Assembly: GCA_944319885.1 (NCBI GenBank)
Contig: CALUFC010000010.1
Span: 1 to 64,000 of the forward strand
DNA from: an uncultured Coriobacteriaceae bacterium
GTDB taxonomy: Bacteria > Actinomycetota > Coriobacteriia > Coriobacteriales > Coriobacteriaceae
DNA: 64,000 bases
Direction: 5' to 3'
The translations under genes and the position numbers were made by a program. This document shows, one piece after another, positions 51,353 to 60,138 of the stretch. The notes below the pieces were generated by a model. It had not been told where the DNA came from. It saw nothing but the letters and a program-made list of their open reading frames with translations, and did no database searches. Within the stretch, counting starts at the first letter, position 1, and each line of letters starts with the position of its first letter.

Positions 51353-53169
51353 TGCCGGGCCCCATGGGACGCGGTCCTGCTGCCGAGCGCGCCAAGGACT
51401 TCAAGGGAACAATCAAGAAGCTCATCGTCTACATCGCACATGAGCGCATCGCGCTCATCATCGCCATCGCCTGCGCCATCGCCTCCGTGGTCTTCAACGT
51501 GCTGGGGCCGCGCATCTTGGGTCAGGCGACCACGGAGCTTTTCAACGGGCTCGCTGCCAAAGTTGCCGGGACGGGCTCGATCGACTTCACCAAGATCGGC
51601 TACATCTTGGCAGGGCTTCTCTGCCTCTATGCGACCGCGGCCGCGATGAACTTCGTTCAGGGATGGCTCATGACGGGCATCACCCAGCGTGTGTGCTATC
51701 GCATGCGGCGCGAGATCATCGAGAAGATCGATCGCATGCCGCTCGCGTATTTTGAAACCAACTCCGTGGGCGATGTCATGAGCCGTGTGACCAATGACGT
51801 CGATACACTTGGGCAGTCGCTCAATCAGAGTGTGACGCAGCTCATCACCTCGGTCACGCAGATCATCGGCGTCGCGGCCATGATGCTCTCCGTATCGTAT
51901 GCGCTCGCCGGCCTCACCTTCCTCACGGTACCCATCTCGCTTGTGCTCGTGGTCGTGGTGGTGCGCTCCTCGCAGCGTTATTTCCGTCGACAGCAGGTGA
52001 TCTTGGGACGCGTTGACGGCATCATCGAGGAGAGCTTCTCCGGTCAGAACGTCATCAAGGTGTTCAACCGCGAGGCGCGCGCCGTGGCCGATTTCGATGT
52101 GGAGAACCGCAGTCTGTACGAGAGCGGCTGGAAGTCGCAGTTTTTCAGCGGCCTCATGCAGCCGATCATGAACTTCGTCGCGAATCTCGCCTATGTGGGC
52201 GTTGTCATCGCGGGGGCGTTTCTGGCAATCGCAGGAGCTATCAACCTGGGTGATATTCAGGCGTTCATGCAGTACGTTCGCAATTTCACGCAGCCTATCA
52301 CCCAGCTTTCCCAGGTGTCGAACATGCTGCAGATGCTCTCGGCGGCAGCTGAGCGCGTGTTCGAGTTCTTGGACGAGTCCGAAGAAGATGCGGTGTTCGC
52401 GCCGCGTGCGCTGCCCGCCTGTCGGGGCGAGGTCGCATTCGATCATGTTCGTTTTGGCTACGTGCCTAATAAAACCATCATCCATGATTTCTCGTGCACG
52501 GTAGAGCCCGGACAGACGGTTGCCATCGTTGGCCCCACGGGCGCCGGCAAAACCACGCTCATGAAGCTGCTCATGCGCTTCTACGATGTGAACGCGGGCG
52601 CTATCCGCGTGGACGGGGTCGACGTGCGCGACTGCGCTCGCGACGATTTGCGCGCGAACTTCGCCATGGTGCTGCAGGACACCTGGCTGTTCAAGGGGAC
52701 CATTCGCGAGAACATCCGCTACGGCAGGTCCGATGCGAGCGATGACGAGGTGTACGCGGCCGCCCGTGCCGCGCTCGCCGACCACTTCATCCGCACGCTC
52801 CCCGGCGGGTACGATTTCGAGCTCAACGAGGATGCCTCCAATGTAAGCCAAGGACAGAAGCAGCTGCTCACCATCGCGCGCGCGTTCATCGCCGATCGGC
52901 CCATCCTCATTTTGGATGAGGCGACGTCGAACGTGGACACGCGCACCGAGGAGCGCATTCAACGCGCCATGGACGCCCTCATGCAGGGGCGCACGAGCTT
53001 CGTGATCGCGCACCGGCTCTCCACGATTCGGAATGCCGACGTGATCCTTGTGCTGCGCGATGGCGACATCGTGGAGTCGGGCACGCACGATGAGCTCCTC
53101 GCCGCGGGCGGCTTCTATGCCGAGCTCTATAACTCCCAGTTCGAGGATGTGGGTGCAGAGGGGGAGTAG
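51352..53169 (+). CDS. ABC exporter subunit with canonical ATPase site
   Basis: A 605-residue half-transporter, partner of the preceding gene. It has six membrane helices with the coupling region PLAYFETNSVGDVMSRVTND, then an NBD: Walker A IVGPTGAGKTTLMKLL near residue 394, signature NVSQGQKQLLTIARAF (GQ kept, SGG changed to SQG), Walker B PILILDEATSNVD with the catalytic Glu, and the switch His in VIAHRLSTIRN. Because the partner lacks that Glu while this one has it, the pair should work asymmetrically, as TM287/288 or BmrCD do. It probably exports drugs, lipids or peptides. Confidence 0.93.
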   Translation: MPGPMGRGPAAERAKDFKGTIKKLIVYIAHERIALIIAIACAIASVVFNVLGPRILGQATTELFNGLAAKVAGTGSIDFTKIGYILAGLLCLYATAAAMNFVQGWLMTGITQRVCYRMRREIIEKIDRMPLAYFETNSVGDVMSRVTNDVDTLGQSLNQSVTQLITSVTQIIGVAAMMLSVSYALAGLTFLTVPISLVLVVVVVRSSQRYFRRQQVILGRVDGIIEESFSGQNVIKVFNREARAVADFDVENRSLYESGWKSQFFSGLMQPIMNFVANLAYVGVVIAGAFLAIAGAINLGDIQAFMQYVRNFTQPITQLSQVSNMLQMLSAAAERVFEFLDESEEDAVFAPRALPACRGEVAFDHVRFGYVPNKTIIHDFSCTVEPGQTVAIVGPTGAGKTTLMKLLMRFYDVNAGAIRVDGVDVRDCARDDLRANFAMVLQDTWLFKGTIRENIRYGRSDASDDEVYAAARAALADHFIRTLPGGYDFELNEDASNVSQGQKQLLTIARAFIADRPILILDEATSNVDTRTEERIQRAMDALMQGRTSFVIAHRLSTIRNADVILVLRDGDIVESGTHDELLAAGGFYAELYNSQFEDVGAEGE

Positions 53170-53310
53170 GCGGTGGCACGCTTCGTGGGCCGTCTGTGGA
53201 CGCACGGAGCGCCGCCGCCGATTTTTCCTGCACCTGCGCGTCGCTCGTAGTAAAATGCAGCGGAATAACTCCCGTGTTGGATGCACAGCGCGCAAGAGAA
53301 GGAGATTCTA

Positions 53311-53664
53311 GTGTCTGAGACAATAGCCGGTAGCCTGAGCGTTTCGAACGATGTCATCGCCGATATCGCGGGATATGCCGCCCTTTCCTGCTACGGCGTC
53401 GTGGGTATGGCCGAGCAGCTCCAAGGGGCGGAGAGCGTTCGCTTGCTCGCGGGCCAGCGCTTGCGCAAGGGCGTGTTGGTTTCGAGCGATGAGTCGGGCC
53501 TGCGCGTCGATCTGCACGTGGTGCTCGAGAACGGGGTGAACATGAAGTCCGTGTGCGCCAACCTTTCGAGCGCGGTGGCCTTCACGCTTGCCGAGATCGC
53601 CCAGATCGATGCGTCCAAGCTTACGATCGGCATCCATATCGAAGCTCTCAAGAGCTACAACTAA
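53311..53664 (+). CDS. Asp23/Gls24 family protein
   Basis: A 117-residue Asp23/Gls24-type protein (alkaline-shock/envelope-stress family). It has ISNDVIADIAGYAALS-like sequence (here VSNDVIADIAGYAALSCYGV), GVLVSSDESGLRVDLHVVLE, and a C-terminal helix ending LKSYN. AAGGAG six bases before GTG 53311 fixes the start. As in many Gram-positive bacteria it precedes the FakA-like kinase gene; TAAAAT at 53251-53256 is a likely -10 for the asp23-fakA-recG operon. Confidence 0.9.
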   Translation: MSETIAGSLSVSNDVIADIAGYAALSCYGVVGMAEQLQGAESVRLLAGQRLRKGVLVSSDESGLRVDLHVVLENGVNMKSVCANLSSAVAFTLAEIAQIDASKLTIGIHIEALKSYN

Positions 53665-53700
53665 GAGCACTCGGATACTGAAGTTTTGGAGATCACCCTG

Positions 53701-55368
53701 ATGATTGCGAAGACCATTCGAACCTGCTTTCCCATCGCTGCTGCTGCGGTATCCGAGAAGGCCGAGGAAATCAATAAGCTGAACGTCTTTCCCGTGCCCG
53801 ATGGCGACACGGGCACGAATATGTCGCTCACGCTTTCCTCGGTGGTGAAGGAGCTGAGCACGCTTCCCGCCGATGCCGATATGGCGGACATCGCCGCTGC
53901 TATCACCCATGGCTCGCTCATGGGCGCGCGCGGCAACTCGGGCGTCATCACATCGCAGATCCTGCGCGGCGCCGCTGAGGGCCTTGTGGGTGCGACCGAT
54001 CCTGCCACCTCCGCCGATGTCGCCGCCGCGCTGCGCAACGCCGTGAAGGTGGCGTTCAAAGCGGTCCGCAAGCCCGTCGAGGGCACCATCCTCACGGTGC
54101 TGCGCGATATCTCCACGCGTGCCGACGCTTGCGCCAAAGCGCGCGATTCGGTGGAGGACGCGCTCGATGCCATCGTGGTCGAAGCCTATCAGTCCGTTGC
54201 GCGCACGCCCGATCTGCTGCCGGTGCTCAAGGAGAACGGCGTTGTTGACTCCGGCGCGTTCGGCTTCGCGATCTTTTTGGAGAACTTCGTAGCGGCTGCA
54301 CTTGGTCGCACCGCTAAGATCGAGGACTTCTCCGCCACCTTCGATGCCGATTCCGCATCGGCTCGCGAGGGCGCGCTCGCCCAGGTGAAGATCGAGGCGA
54401 ACGACGACTGGGAGGGCTCCGAGTATCGGTATTGCAACGAGTTCCTGTTCAAGGCGGATGCGCCGTTCGACGAGGATGAATGCCTTAAGTTCCTCGCCTC
54501 CATGGGCGATTGCGAGCTGCTCGTGGGCGCCTATCCCGATTACAAGATCCATGTGCACTCCAACACGCCCAACCTCGTGCTCGAGCATATGCTTCAGCTC
54601 GGACAGATCTACGAGGTGTTCATCCATAACATGGACATGGAGAGCGCCGAGCGTACCGCGAAGATCCATGAGGACGAGGATGCCGCGCCGGCCGAGCCGG
54701 CTAAGGCGCTGGGGTTCGTGGCGGTGGCCGCCGGTTCCGGCGAGGCTGAGATCCTTGAGTCGCTCGGGGTCGACGTGGTCGTTTCCGGCGGGCAGACCAT
54801 GAATCCCTCCACGGCGGATCTTCTGGATGCCGTATCGAAGGTGAATGCCGAAGCTGTCATCATCCTGCCCGACAACGGCAACATCCGCATGGCTGCCGAG
54901 GCCGCTGCGTCGGCGTGCGAGGACAAGCAGGTCGTGGTCGTCCCCACGAAGACGGTCCCGCAGGCATTCTCCGCGCTCTTCGCCGTGCTGCCCGATTCCT
55001 CGCTCGATGATGCCGTCGAGGCTATGACCGAGGCCATCGCCGAGGTTCGCGATGGCGAGATCACCTGTGCCGTGCGCGACTCGCAGGCGTCCGACGGTAC
55101 GCCCATCCATGCCGGCGACGTCATGGGCATCATCAACGATTCGATCGATATCGTGGGCAGCGACGTCAAGCAGGTCGCACTCGACTGCATCGCGCGCATG
55201 CAGGACGAGGAGGAGGGCGACGCGCTCACCATTCTTGCTGGCAAGGATTTCTCGGATGAGGACTTCGAAGACCTCATCGCCCGCATCGAAGAGGCGCAGC
55301 CCGATCTCGAGATCGACGCTCACCGTGGCGAGCAGCCGCTCTATCCGGTGATTTTCTCGATCGAGTAG
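53701..55368 (+). CDS. fakA: FakA-like DAK2 domain fatty acid kinase
   Basis: A 555-residue protein with an N-terminal DhaL-type ATP-binding domain: INKLNVFPVPDGDTGTNMSL holds the Mg-coordinating Asp residues, and GSLMGARGNSGVITSQILRG the Gly-rich loop. A middle region (RYCNEFLFKADAPFDEDECL) and a C-terminal DegV-like domain follow. FakA works with DegV-type FakB proteins to phosphorylate fatty acids for phospholipid synthesis. ATG 53701 has GGAG nine bases upstream; a TTG at 53686 overlaps that site. It lies between asp23 and recG, the usual Firmicute order. Confidence 0.93.
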   Translation: MIAKTIRTCFPIAAAAVSEKAEEINKLNVFPVPDGDTGTNMSLTLSSVVKELSTLPADADMADIAAAITHGSLMGARGNSGVITSQILRGAAEGLVGATDPATSADVAAALRNAVKVAFKAVRKPVEGTILTVLRDISTRADACAKARDSVEDALDAIVVEAYQSVARTPDLLPVLKENGVVDSGAFGFAIFLENFVAAALGRTAKIEDFSATFDADSASAREGALAQVKIEANDDWEGSEYRYCNEFLFKADAPFDEDECLKFLASMGDCELLVGAYPDYKIHVHSNTPNLVLEHMLQLGQIYEVFIHNMDMESAERTAKIHEDEDAAPAEPAKALGFVAVAAGSGEAEILESLGVDVVVSGGQTMNPSTADLLDAVSKVNAEAVIILPDNGNIRMAAEAAASACEDKQVVVVPTKTVPQAFSALFAVLPDSSLDDAVEAMTEAIAEVRDGEITCAVRDSQASDGTPIHAGDVMGIINDSIDIVGSDVKQVALDCIARMQDEEEGDALTILAGKDFSDEDFEDLIARIEEAQPDLEIDAHRGEQPLYPVIFSIE

Positions 55369-55379
55369 GCGGTTCGGCC

Positions 55380-57548
55380 GTGACGCGCGGCTGCACGCTT
55401 ACGCCTGCATCCACCCGGCTCGCATCGACCGCGATGCTCCAGGAGGATGTCGGCAGGCTTAAATATGTTTCCGGCGCACGTGAGGAGGCCCTCCGCCGGC
55501 TCGGTATCGAGCGGGTGGGGGACCTTCTGCTCCATATTCCGCGCCGCTACCTTGATTTCTCGCACGCGCTTACCATCGAGGAGGCTCCGCTCGGCGAGGT
55601 CTCGACCATCGTTGCGGTGGTCGACCGGGTGGTTGCGAAGCGCACGCGCTCGAGGATGAGTGTGGTCGAGGTGTCGCTGGTCGATACTACCGGCGTGCTC
55701 AATATCGCGTTTTTCAAGCAGCCTTGGATTGCGCAGCAACTCGAGCGCGGATGTCGTCTTGCCGTGATGGGCAAGGTCGAGTTTGCCTATGGGTTCAAGC
55801 AGATGTCGTCGCCGCATTTCGAGAAGCTCGATGATGCGGCCGCCTCGGGGACCCTGCTGCCGGTTCACGCCGTTGGCGAGGGCATCTCGGCGGCGTGGAT
55901 GCGCCGCATCGTCTCGAGCGCGCTCGAGTTGGTTGGGTCTATCGTCGATCCGCTGCCCGCCCGCCTGCGTGCCCGCCGTCAGCTCATGAGCGCCGCGCGC
56001 GCCGTACGTGCGATCCATTTTCCCGCGCAGGCGCACGAGGTGTCGAGCGCGCGCCGTCGCCTGGCCTACGACGAACTGCTCTATCTGCAGCTCGCGCTCC
56101 GGTTGCGCAACGATGTGAATCTGCTTGATGTGCCCGCGACGGCGCACCGCGTGCTCGATCATGTGCGCGCGCTCCGAGACGCGCTGCCCTTTGAGCTCAC
56201 GCGTGAGCAGGATGCCGCGGTTGCGGACATCTTGGGCGACATGGCAGATGGCTCGCGTGTCATGAACCGTCTGCTGCTGGGAGATGTCGGTACCGGCAAG
56301 ACCGCCGTGGCAGCCTGCGCGCTCGCCGCTGTCGCCGATACCGGCACGCAGGCGTGCGTCATGGCACCCACAAGCGTGCTTGCCCGCCAATATGCCGTGA
56401 AATGCGGCCCGCTGCTCGAGCGTGCGGGTATCTCATGGGCGCTTCTAACCGGCTCGACGCCGCCTGGTGAGCGTGCCGCTATCACCGCACGGCTTGCGGC
56501 GGGGGAGCTCACGGTGCTTTTTGGAACGCATGCCGTACTCTCCGACGACGTCGTCTTCTCGCGGCTGACCCTCGTGGTGATCGACGAGCAGCATCGTTTC
56601 GGCGTGGGCCAGCGCAATCAGCTGCGCGCCAAGGGTCCCGGTGCCGATCTGCTCGTGATGACGGCGACGCCGATCCCGCGCACGCTTGCGCTGTCGGTCT
56701 ACGGCGATCTCGATACGAGCTTCATCAGAACGCGCCCGGTCGCAGGGGCCGGCATCACGACCCGTGTGCTCTCAGAGCCCAATCGCGATATCGCCTACGG
56801 GGCAATCCGGGCAGCGCTGGAGCGCGGCGAGCGCGCCTACGTGGTCTGCCCGCTCGTAGAGGCCACCGATTCTGCGGATGAGCTCGAGGATGTTGTCGGA
56901 TCCTCCTCGGACGATGGCCCTGCTCGCGGTCCGCGCTTGCACGATGTCGCCTCGGAAGCCACTGAGCTGGCACGGATCTTCCCCGAGGCGCGCATCGGTG
57001 TGCTGCATGGGCGCATGCGCCCCCAGGAGAAGGATGCTGCCATCGAGGCGTTCAATGCGGGCGAGACGAACATCTTGGTCTCGACCACGGTTGTCGAGGT
57101 GGGCGTCGATGTGCCCGAGGCAACGGTGATGCTCATCGAGAACGGCGAGCGGTTCGGTCTGGCTACGCTTCACCAGCTGCGCGGGCGCGTGGGGCGCGGC
57201 AGCGCATCGGGCACCTGCTATGTGATGGCGCACACACCTGCTGGAGATGCCTCTGCAGCGGTGCAGCGGATGCAGGCGCTCGAGAAGATGTCGGACGGCT
57301 TCGCGCTGGCCGAGCTCGATCTCAAGCTCCGCCATGAAGGGGAGATCTTGGGGTTCAGGCAGCATGGCGGTGTGACGCTGCGATTCGTCGATTTGGAAAG
57401 CGATGTGGACATCGTTGAGGCCGTGCGGCGCGATGCGTGCGAGCTGCTACGATATTCCCGTGATTTGGGTACGATCGCTGTGCGCCCGTTGCGTATCGAG
57501 GTGGTACGGCGCTATGGCGATGTCTTCAAGGAGGTGAGCGGCGGATGA
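55380..57548 (+). CDS. recG: ATP-dependent DNA helicase RecG
   Basis: RecG remodels stalled replication forks and branched DNA. The 722-residue protein has an N-terminal wedge/OB domain (VGDLLLHIPRRYLDFSHALT). The helicase motifs are Walker A LLGDVGTGKTAVAACAL, motif Ia APTSVLARQY, DEQH in VVIDEQHRFGVGQR, TATPIPRTLALSVYGDLD, VSTTVVEVGVDVPEATVMLI and HQLRGRVGRGSASGTCYVM. The start is GTG 55380, 11 bases after fakA; ATG 55434 has no ribosome site. It overlaps rsmD by four bases. Confidence 0.96.
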   Translation: MTRGCTLTPASTRLASTAMLQEDVGRLKYVSGAREEALRRLGIERVGDLLLHIPRRYLDFSHALTIEEAPLGEVSTIVAVVDRVVAKRTRSRMSVVEVSLVDTTGVLNIAFFKQPWIAQQLERGCRLAVMGKVEFAYGFKQMSSPHFEKLDDAAASGTLLPVHAVGEGISAAWMRRIVSSALELVGSIVDPLPARLRARRQLMSAARAVRAIHFPAQAHEVSSARRRLAYDELLYLQLALRLRNDVNLLDVPATAHRVLDHVRALRDALPFELTREQDAAVADILGDMADGSRVMNRLLLGDVGTGKTAVAACALAAVADTGTQACVMAPTSVLARQYAVKCGPLLERAGISWALLTGSTPPGERAAITARLAAGELTVLFGTHAVLSDDVVFSRLTLVVIDEQHRFGVGQRNQLRAKGPGADLLVMTATPIPRTLALSVYGDLDTSFIRTRPVAGAGITTRVLSEPNRDIAYGAIRAALERGERAYVVCPLVEATDSADELEDVVGSSSDDGPARGPRLHDVASEATELARIFPEARIGVLHGRMRPQEKDAAIEAFNAGETNILVSTTVVEVGVDVPEATVMLIENGERFGLATLHQLRGRVGRGSASGTCYVMAHTPAGDASAAVQRMQALEKMSDGFALAELDLKLRHEGEILGFRQHGGVTLRFVDLESDVDIVEAVRRDACELLRYSRDLGTIAVRPLRIEVVRRYGDVFKEVSGG

Positions 57549-58132
57549 GGGTTGTTGGCGGCATGTGGCGCGGCAGGAAGATCGGCGAGCCCCGCGGCAA
57601 GGATGTGACGCGTCCTACAACCGATCGCGTGCGCGAAGCGTGCGCCTCGATGGTGCTCTCCGCGCTTGAGGACGGCATCGATGACACCTGCGTGCTCGAT
57701 GCGTTTGCCGGCTCGGGAGCGCTCGGCATCGAGATGCTTTCGCGTGGTGCCAAGCGCGCCGTGTTCTTTGATTCCGATCGCGGCGCGGCGGCACTCGTTC
57801 GCAGCAATCTTGAAACCCTTGGCGCGCCGCGGGATCGTTGGCGCGTGGTGCGCGGCGACGTCGTCGCCGCCGCCGAGCACGGCCGCATACCGGCGGGGCC
57901 GTTCGACCTCGTGCTGCTCGACCCTCCGTATGCCCTCGACGTCGCGCTCACCGAGCGCCTGCTCGAGGCGCTCGCGGCGCATGGTGCGCTGAGGCCCGGT
58001 GCGCTCGCGCTGCATGAGCACGCGTCGTCCGCGCCCGGCGCGCGTCCGCGCGCCTTCACGGTTGTGCGCGAGAAGCGCTACGGCATCACCGCGGTCGATC
58101 TTATCCGCTATACACCAAACCAGAACAGCTAA
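57545..58132 (+). CDS. rsmD: 16S rRNA (guanine(966)-N(2))-methyltransferase
   Basis: RsmD methylates G966 of 16S rRNA in the assembled 30S subunit. The 195-residue protein begins MRVVGGMWRGRKIGEPRGKD, followed by RPTTDRVREACASMVLS, the SAM site VLDAFAGSGALGIEMLSRGA, and the catalytic LVLLDPPYAL. It overlaps recG (ATGA) and is followed at once by coaD, the standard order rsmD-coaD. Confidence 0.95.
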   Translation: MRVVGGMWRGRKIGEPRGKDVTRPTTDRVREACASMVLSALEDGIDDTCVLDAFAGSGALGIEMLSRGAKRAVFFDSDRGAAALVRSNLETLGAPRDRWRVVRGDVVAAAEHGRIPAGPFDLVLLDPPYALDVALTERLLEALAAHGALRPGALALHEHASSAPGARPRAFTVVREKRYGITAVDLIRYTPNQNS

Positions 58133-58143
58133 GCGAGGACACC

Positions 58144-58644
58144 ATGACCGATTGCATCAACCATGTGCTGGTACCCGGCACGTTCGACCCCATTACCTAC
58201 GGGCATATCGATGTGGTGCGCCGCGCTCGCAGGATCTGCCCGCGGGTCACCGTCGCGGTGGCGCGCTCGCTGGGCAAAAACGGGGTGGGTACCACCTTTA
58301 CGCTCGAGGAGCGCGTTGCGTTTGCCCGTCGCGCCCTCAAGGGGCTCGACGGCGTCGACGTCCTGCCGTTCGACGGCCTGCTCGTCAACCTTGCCCGACA
58401 GGTTGGTGCCGGCGGGGTGGTTAAGGGCTTGCGTGCCATGACCGATTTCGAGTACGAGCTGCAGCAGGCCGATCTGAACTACCGGCTCGATCCCTCGATC
58501 GAGTCGATCTTCATCATGAGCAGCCCTGAGTATTCCTACCTTTCGTCCTCGGCGGTGCGCGAGATGGCCTCGTTCGGCGGCGATGTGACCGAGTTTGTGC
58601 CGCCGTGTGTTGCCGATGCGCTCCACCAGCGCTTCAACCGGTAA
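58144..58644 (+). CDS. coaD: phosphopantetheine adenylyltransferase
   Basis: CoaD makes dephospho-CoA from 4'-phosphopantetheine and ATP, the penultimate step of CoA synthesis. The 166-residue protein has the nucleotidyltransferase motif VPGTFDPITYGHIDVVRRAR (the T/HxGH equivalent), GLRAMTDFEYELQQADLNYR and YSYLSSSAVREMASFGGDV, all family hallmarks. It starts 11 bases after rsmD. Confidence 0.96.
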   Translation: MTDCINHVLVPGTFDPITYGHIDVVRRARRICPRVTVAVARSLGKNGVGTTFTLEERVAFARRALKGLDGVDVLPFDGLLVNLARQVGAGGVVKGLRAMTDFEYELQQADLNYRLDPSIESIFIMSSPEYSYLSSSAVREMASFGGDVTEFVPPCVADALHQRFNR

Positions 58645-58701
58645 CGAGCCGGCGATGTGGTACCATCGAACGATGATATGCACCCGATGAAAGGAGACGG
58701 G

Positions 58702-59202
58702 ATGCCGGGCGACATCTTTCCTGGCGAGCGAATCGAAAGCTTGGTAGACGAGCTCGAGGGCATCATTGAAGAGGCGAAGCCGCCGTTTGGCAAAAGCGCG
58801 CAGTTCAAGGTCATTGAGACCGAGGTCTTCTTCAACATCCTCGACGAGATTCGCATGAGCTATCCCGAAGAGTGGCAGAAGTCCCGTCGCATCCTGAAGG
58901 AGCGCGACGAGCTCATCGCCAGCGCCACCGCACAGGCCGATTCCATCATCGCCGACGCGCAGCAGCAGGCGCTCACCATCGCGGGCGAGCAGGAGATCGT
59001 GCGCTTGGCCCAGCAGCAGGCCGATGACATCCGCGATCGTGCCCAGCAGTACGAGCGCGAGACGCGCTACGCCGCCGAGGACTATGCCGAGCAGGTCTTC
59101 ACGCACCTCGAGGAGAACCTGAAGAGTCTCACCAACACGGTGACGCGCTGCCGCCAGCAGCTCAACGAGGGCGCGAACAATTCGCAGAACGGTGCCTGGT
59201 AA
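58702..59202 (+). CDS. conserved coiled-coil protein of unknown function
   Basis: A 166-residue soluble protein I cannot name. Residues 1-60 (ERIESLVDELEGIIEEAKPP, VIETEVFFNILDEIRMSYPE) suggest a helical start. Then a long heptad-rich helix follows, RRILKERDELIASATAQADS to QQQADDIRDRAQQYERETRY, which resembles DivIVA C-terminal coils or the ATP synthase b subunit; no membrane helix is present. AAAGGAG lies six bases before ATG 58702. It stands between coaD and yceD, where many Actinobacteria have a similar protein. A cell-division or scaffold role is only a guess. Confidence 0.8.
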   Translation: MPGDIFPGERIESLVDELEGIIEEAKPPFGKSAQFKVIETEVFFNILDEIRMSYPEEWQKSRRILKERDELIASATAQADSIIADAQQQALTIAGEQEIVRLAQQQADDIRDRAQQYERETRYAAEDYAEQVFTHLEENLKSLTNTVTRCRQQLNEGANNSQNGAW

Positions 59203-59203
59203 C

Positions 59204-59755
59204 ATGGCGTTCATCGATCCCGTCATCATCGAGCTGCGCGACCGCATCGAGAACCCGGGCGAGAGCCTTCAGCTCAAAGGAACGCTCGACGCCGGCGCCT
59301 ATACGGTGGGGGACAAGGAGTTCCAGCTGCCGCAGGGCATCGCCTACGATGTCGTGCTCACCAACGCCGGAGACGGCATCTTGGCGAGCGGTATGGTGCG
59401 CGCCCATGTGGAGGGCACGTGCGATCGCTGCCTCGAAACCGCCTCGTTCGATATCGCCGGCGAGATTCAGGAGTACTACCTGTTCCATGAGCCCGAAGAC
59501 GCCTCGGAAGACGAGGACTTCGAGCTGCTGGGCGCCGAGCGCACGATCGACCTCGCTGAGCCCATCTCGGATGCTGTTGTGATGGACATTCCGTTCGTGG
59601 TGCTGTGCCGTCCCGATTGCGCCGGCTTGTGTCCTGTCTGCGGATGCAATCTCAATCACGAGACATGCGATTGCGCGCAGCAGGCCGAGGAAGCCTGGGT
59701 GGAAAGCGACGAGAACCCGTTCGCCGCGCTCAAGCAGCTCAAGCTCGACAACTAA
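59204..59755 (+). CDS. yceD: DUF177/YceD family protein
   Basis: A 183-residue YceD (DUF177) protein. In bacteria and plants it is tied to 23S rRNA accumulation and nearly always precedes rpmF, as here. It has GTCDRCLETASFDIAGEIQE and DIPFVVLCRPDCAGLCPVCG followed by CNLNHETCDC, Cys pairs likely to bind zinc. ATG 59204 directly follows the previous stop; GTG 59192 is an in-frame alternative. Confidence 0.9.
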   Translation: MAFIDPVIIELRDRIENPGESLQLKGTLDAGAYTVGDKEFQLPQGIAYDVVLTNAGDGILASGMVRAHVEGTCDRCLETASFDIAGEIQEYYLFHEPEDASEDEDFELLGAERTIDLAEPISDAVVMDIPFVVLCRPDCAGLCPVCGCNLNHETCDCAQQAEEAWVESDENPFAALKQLKLDN

Positions 59756-59788
59756 TATGGTCAAGCGGTGAGCAGGCGGCATTTTTCC

Positions 59789-59818
59789 TGTACACGTCTC
59801 GGCTGTCTGTGCTAATAT
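59789..59818 (+). promoter_or_regulatory. rpmF promoter
   Basis: TAATAT (59813-59818) preceded by TGTGC forms an extended -10, with TGTACA (59789-59794) 18 bases upstream as -35. It lies about 50 bases before the rpmF ATG. Confidence 0.55.
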
Positions 59819-59870
59819 CGCTACTTGCGCATATTCGTACCTGTACGTTAGGTCTTAAAGGAAGGTCATC

Positions 59871-60050
59871 ATGCCAGTACCTAAGCAAAAGAAGGGCCGC
59901 GGGGCGACCCATTCCCGTCGTTCTGCCAACATGAAGATCGACGCCCCTTCGCGTTCCACCTGCCCCCGTTGCGGCGCTGTGAAGCTCCCGCATCACGTGT
60001 GCCCCAACTGCGGGTACTACAAGGACCGCGAGGTCATCGTCACCGAGTAG
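59871..60050 (+). CDS. rpmF: 50S ribosomal protein L32
   Basis: A 59-residue large-subunit protein: MPVPKQKKGRGATHSRRSAN, then a zinc ribbon with CPRCGAVKLPHHVCPNCG and a short tail, YYKDREVIVTE. Both CXXC pairs are present, so this is the zinc-binding form. AAAGGAAGG lies upstream of ATG 59871. It sits between yceD and plsX, the widespread order that links ribosome and lipid synthesis. Confidence 0.98.
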   Translation: MPVPKQKKGRGATHSRRSANMKIDAPSRSTCPRCGAVKLPHHVCPNCGYYKDREVIVTE

Positions 60051-60138
60051 CATGAAGACCCATCGGTGAGAGCTTAGCTTTTTGGGTAGTACGGGCCGGC
60101 TCGGTGAGTCGGCCCGTTCGCTTATGAGGGGAGCCGTT

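Noticed and set aside
51064-53295. Long minus-strand ORF (743 codons) opposite the ABC exporter genes
   Set aside because: A shadow of two well-supported genes; no family motif and no ribosome site.
53308-55323. Long minus-strand ORF (671 codons) opposite asp23 and fakA
   Set aside because: Same kind of antisense shadow; the plus-strand genes have clear motifs.
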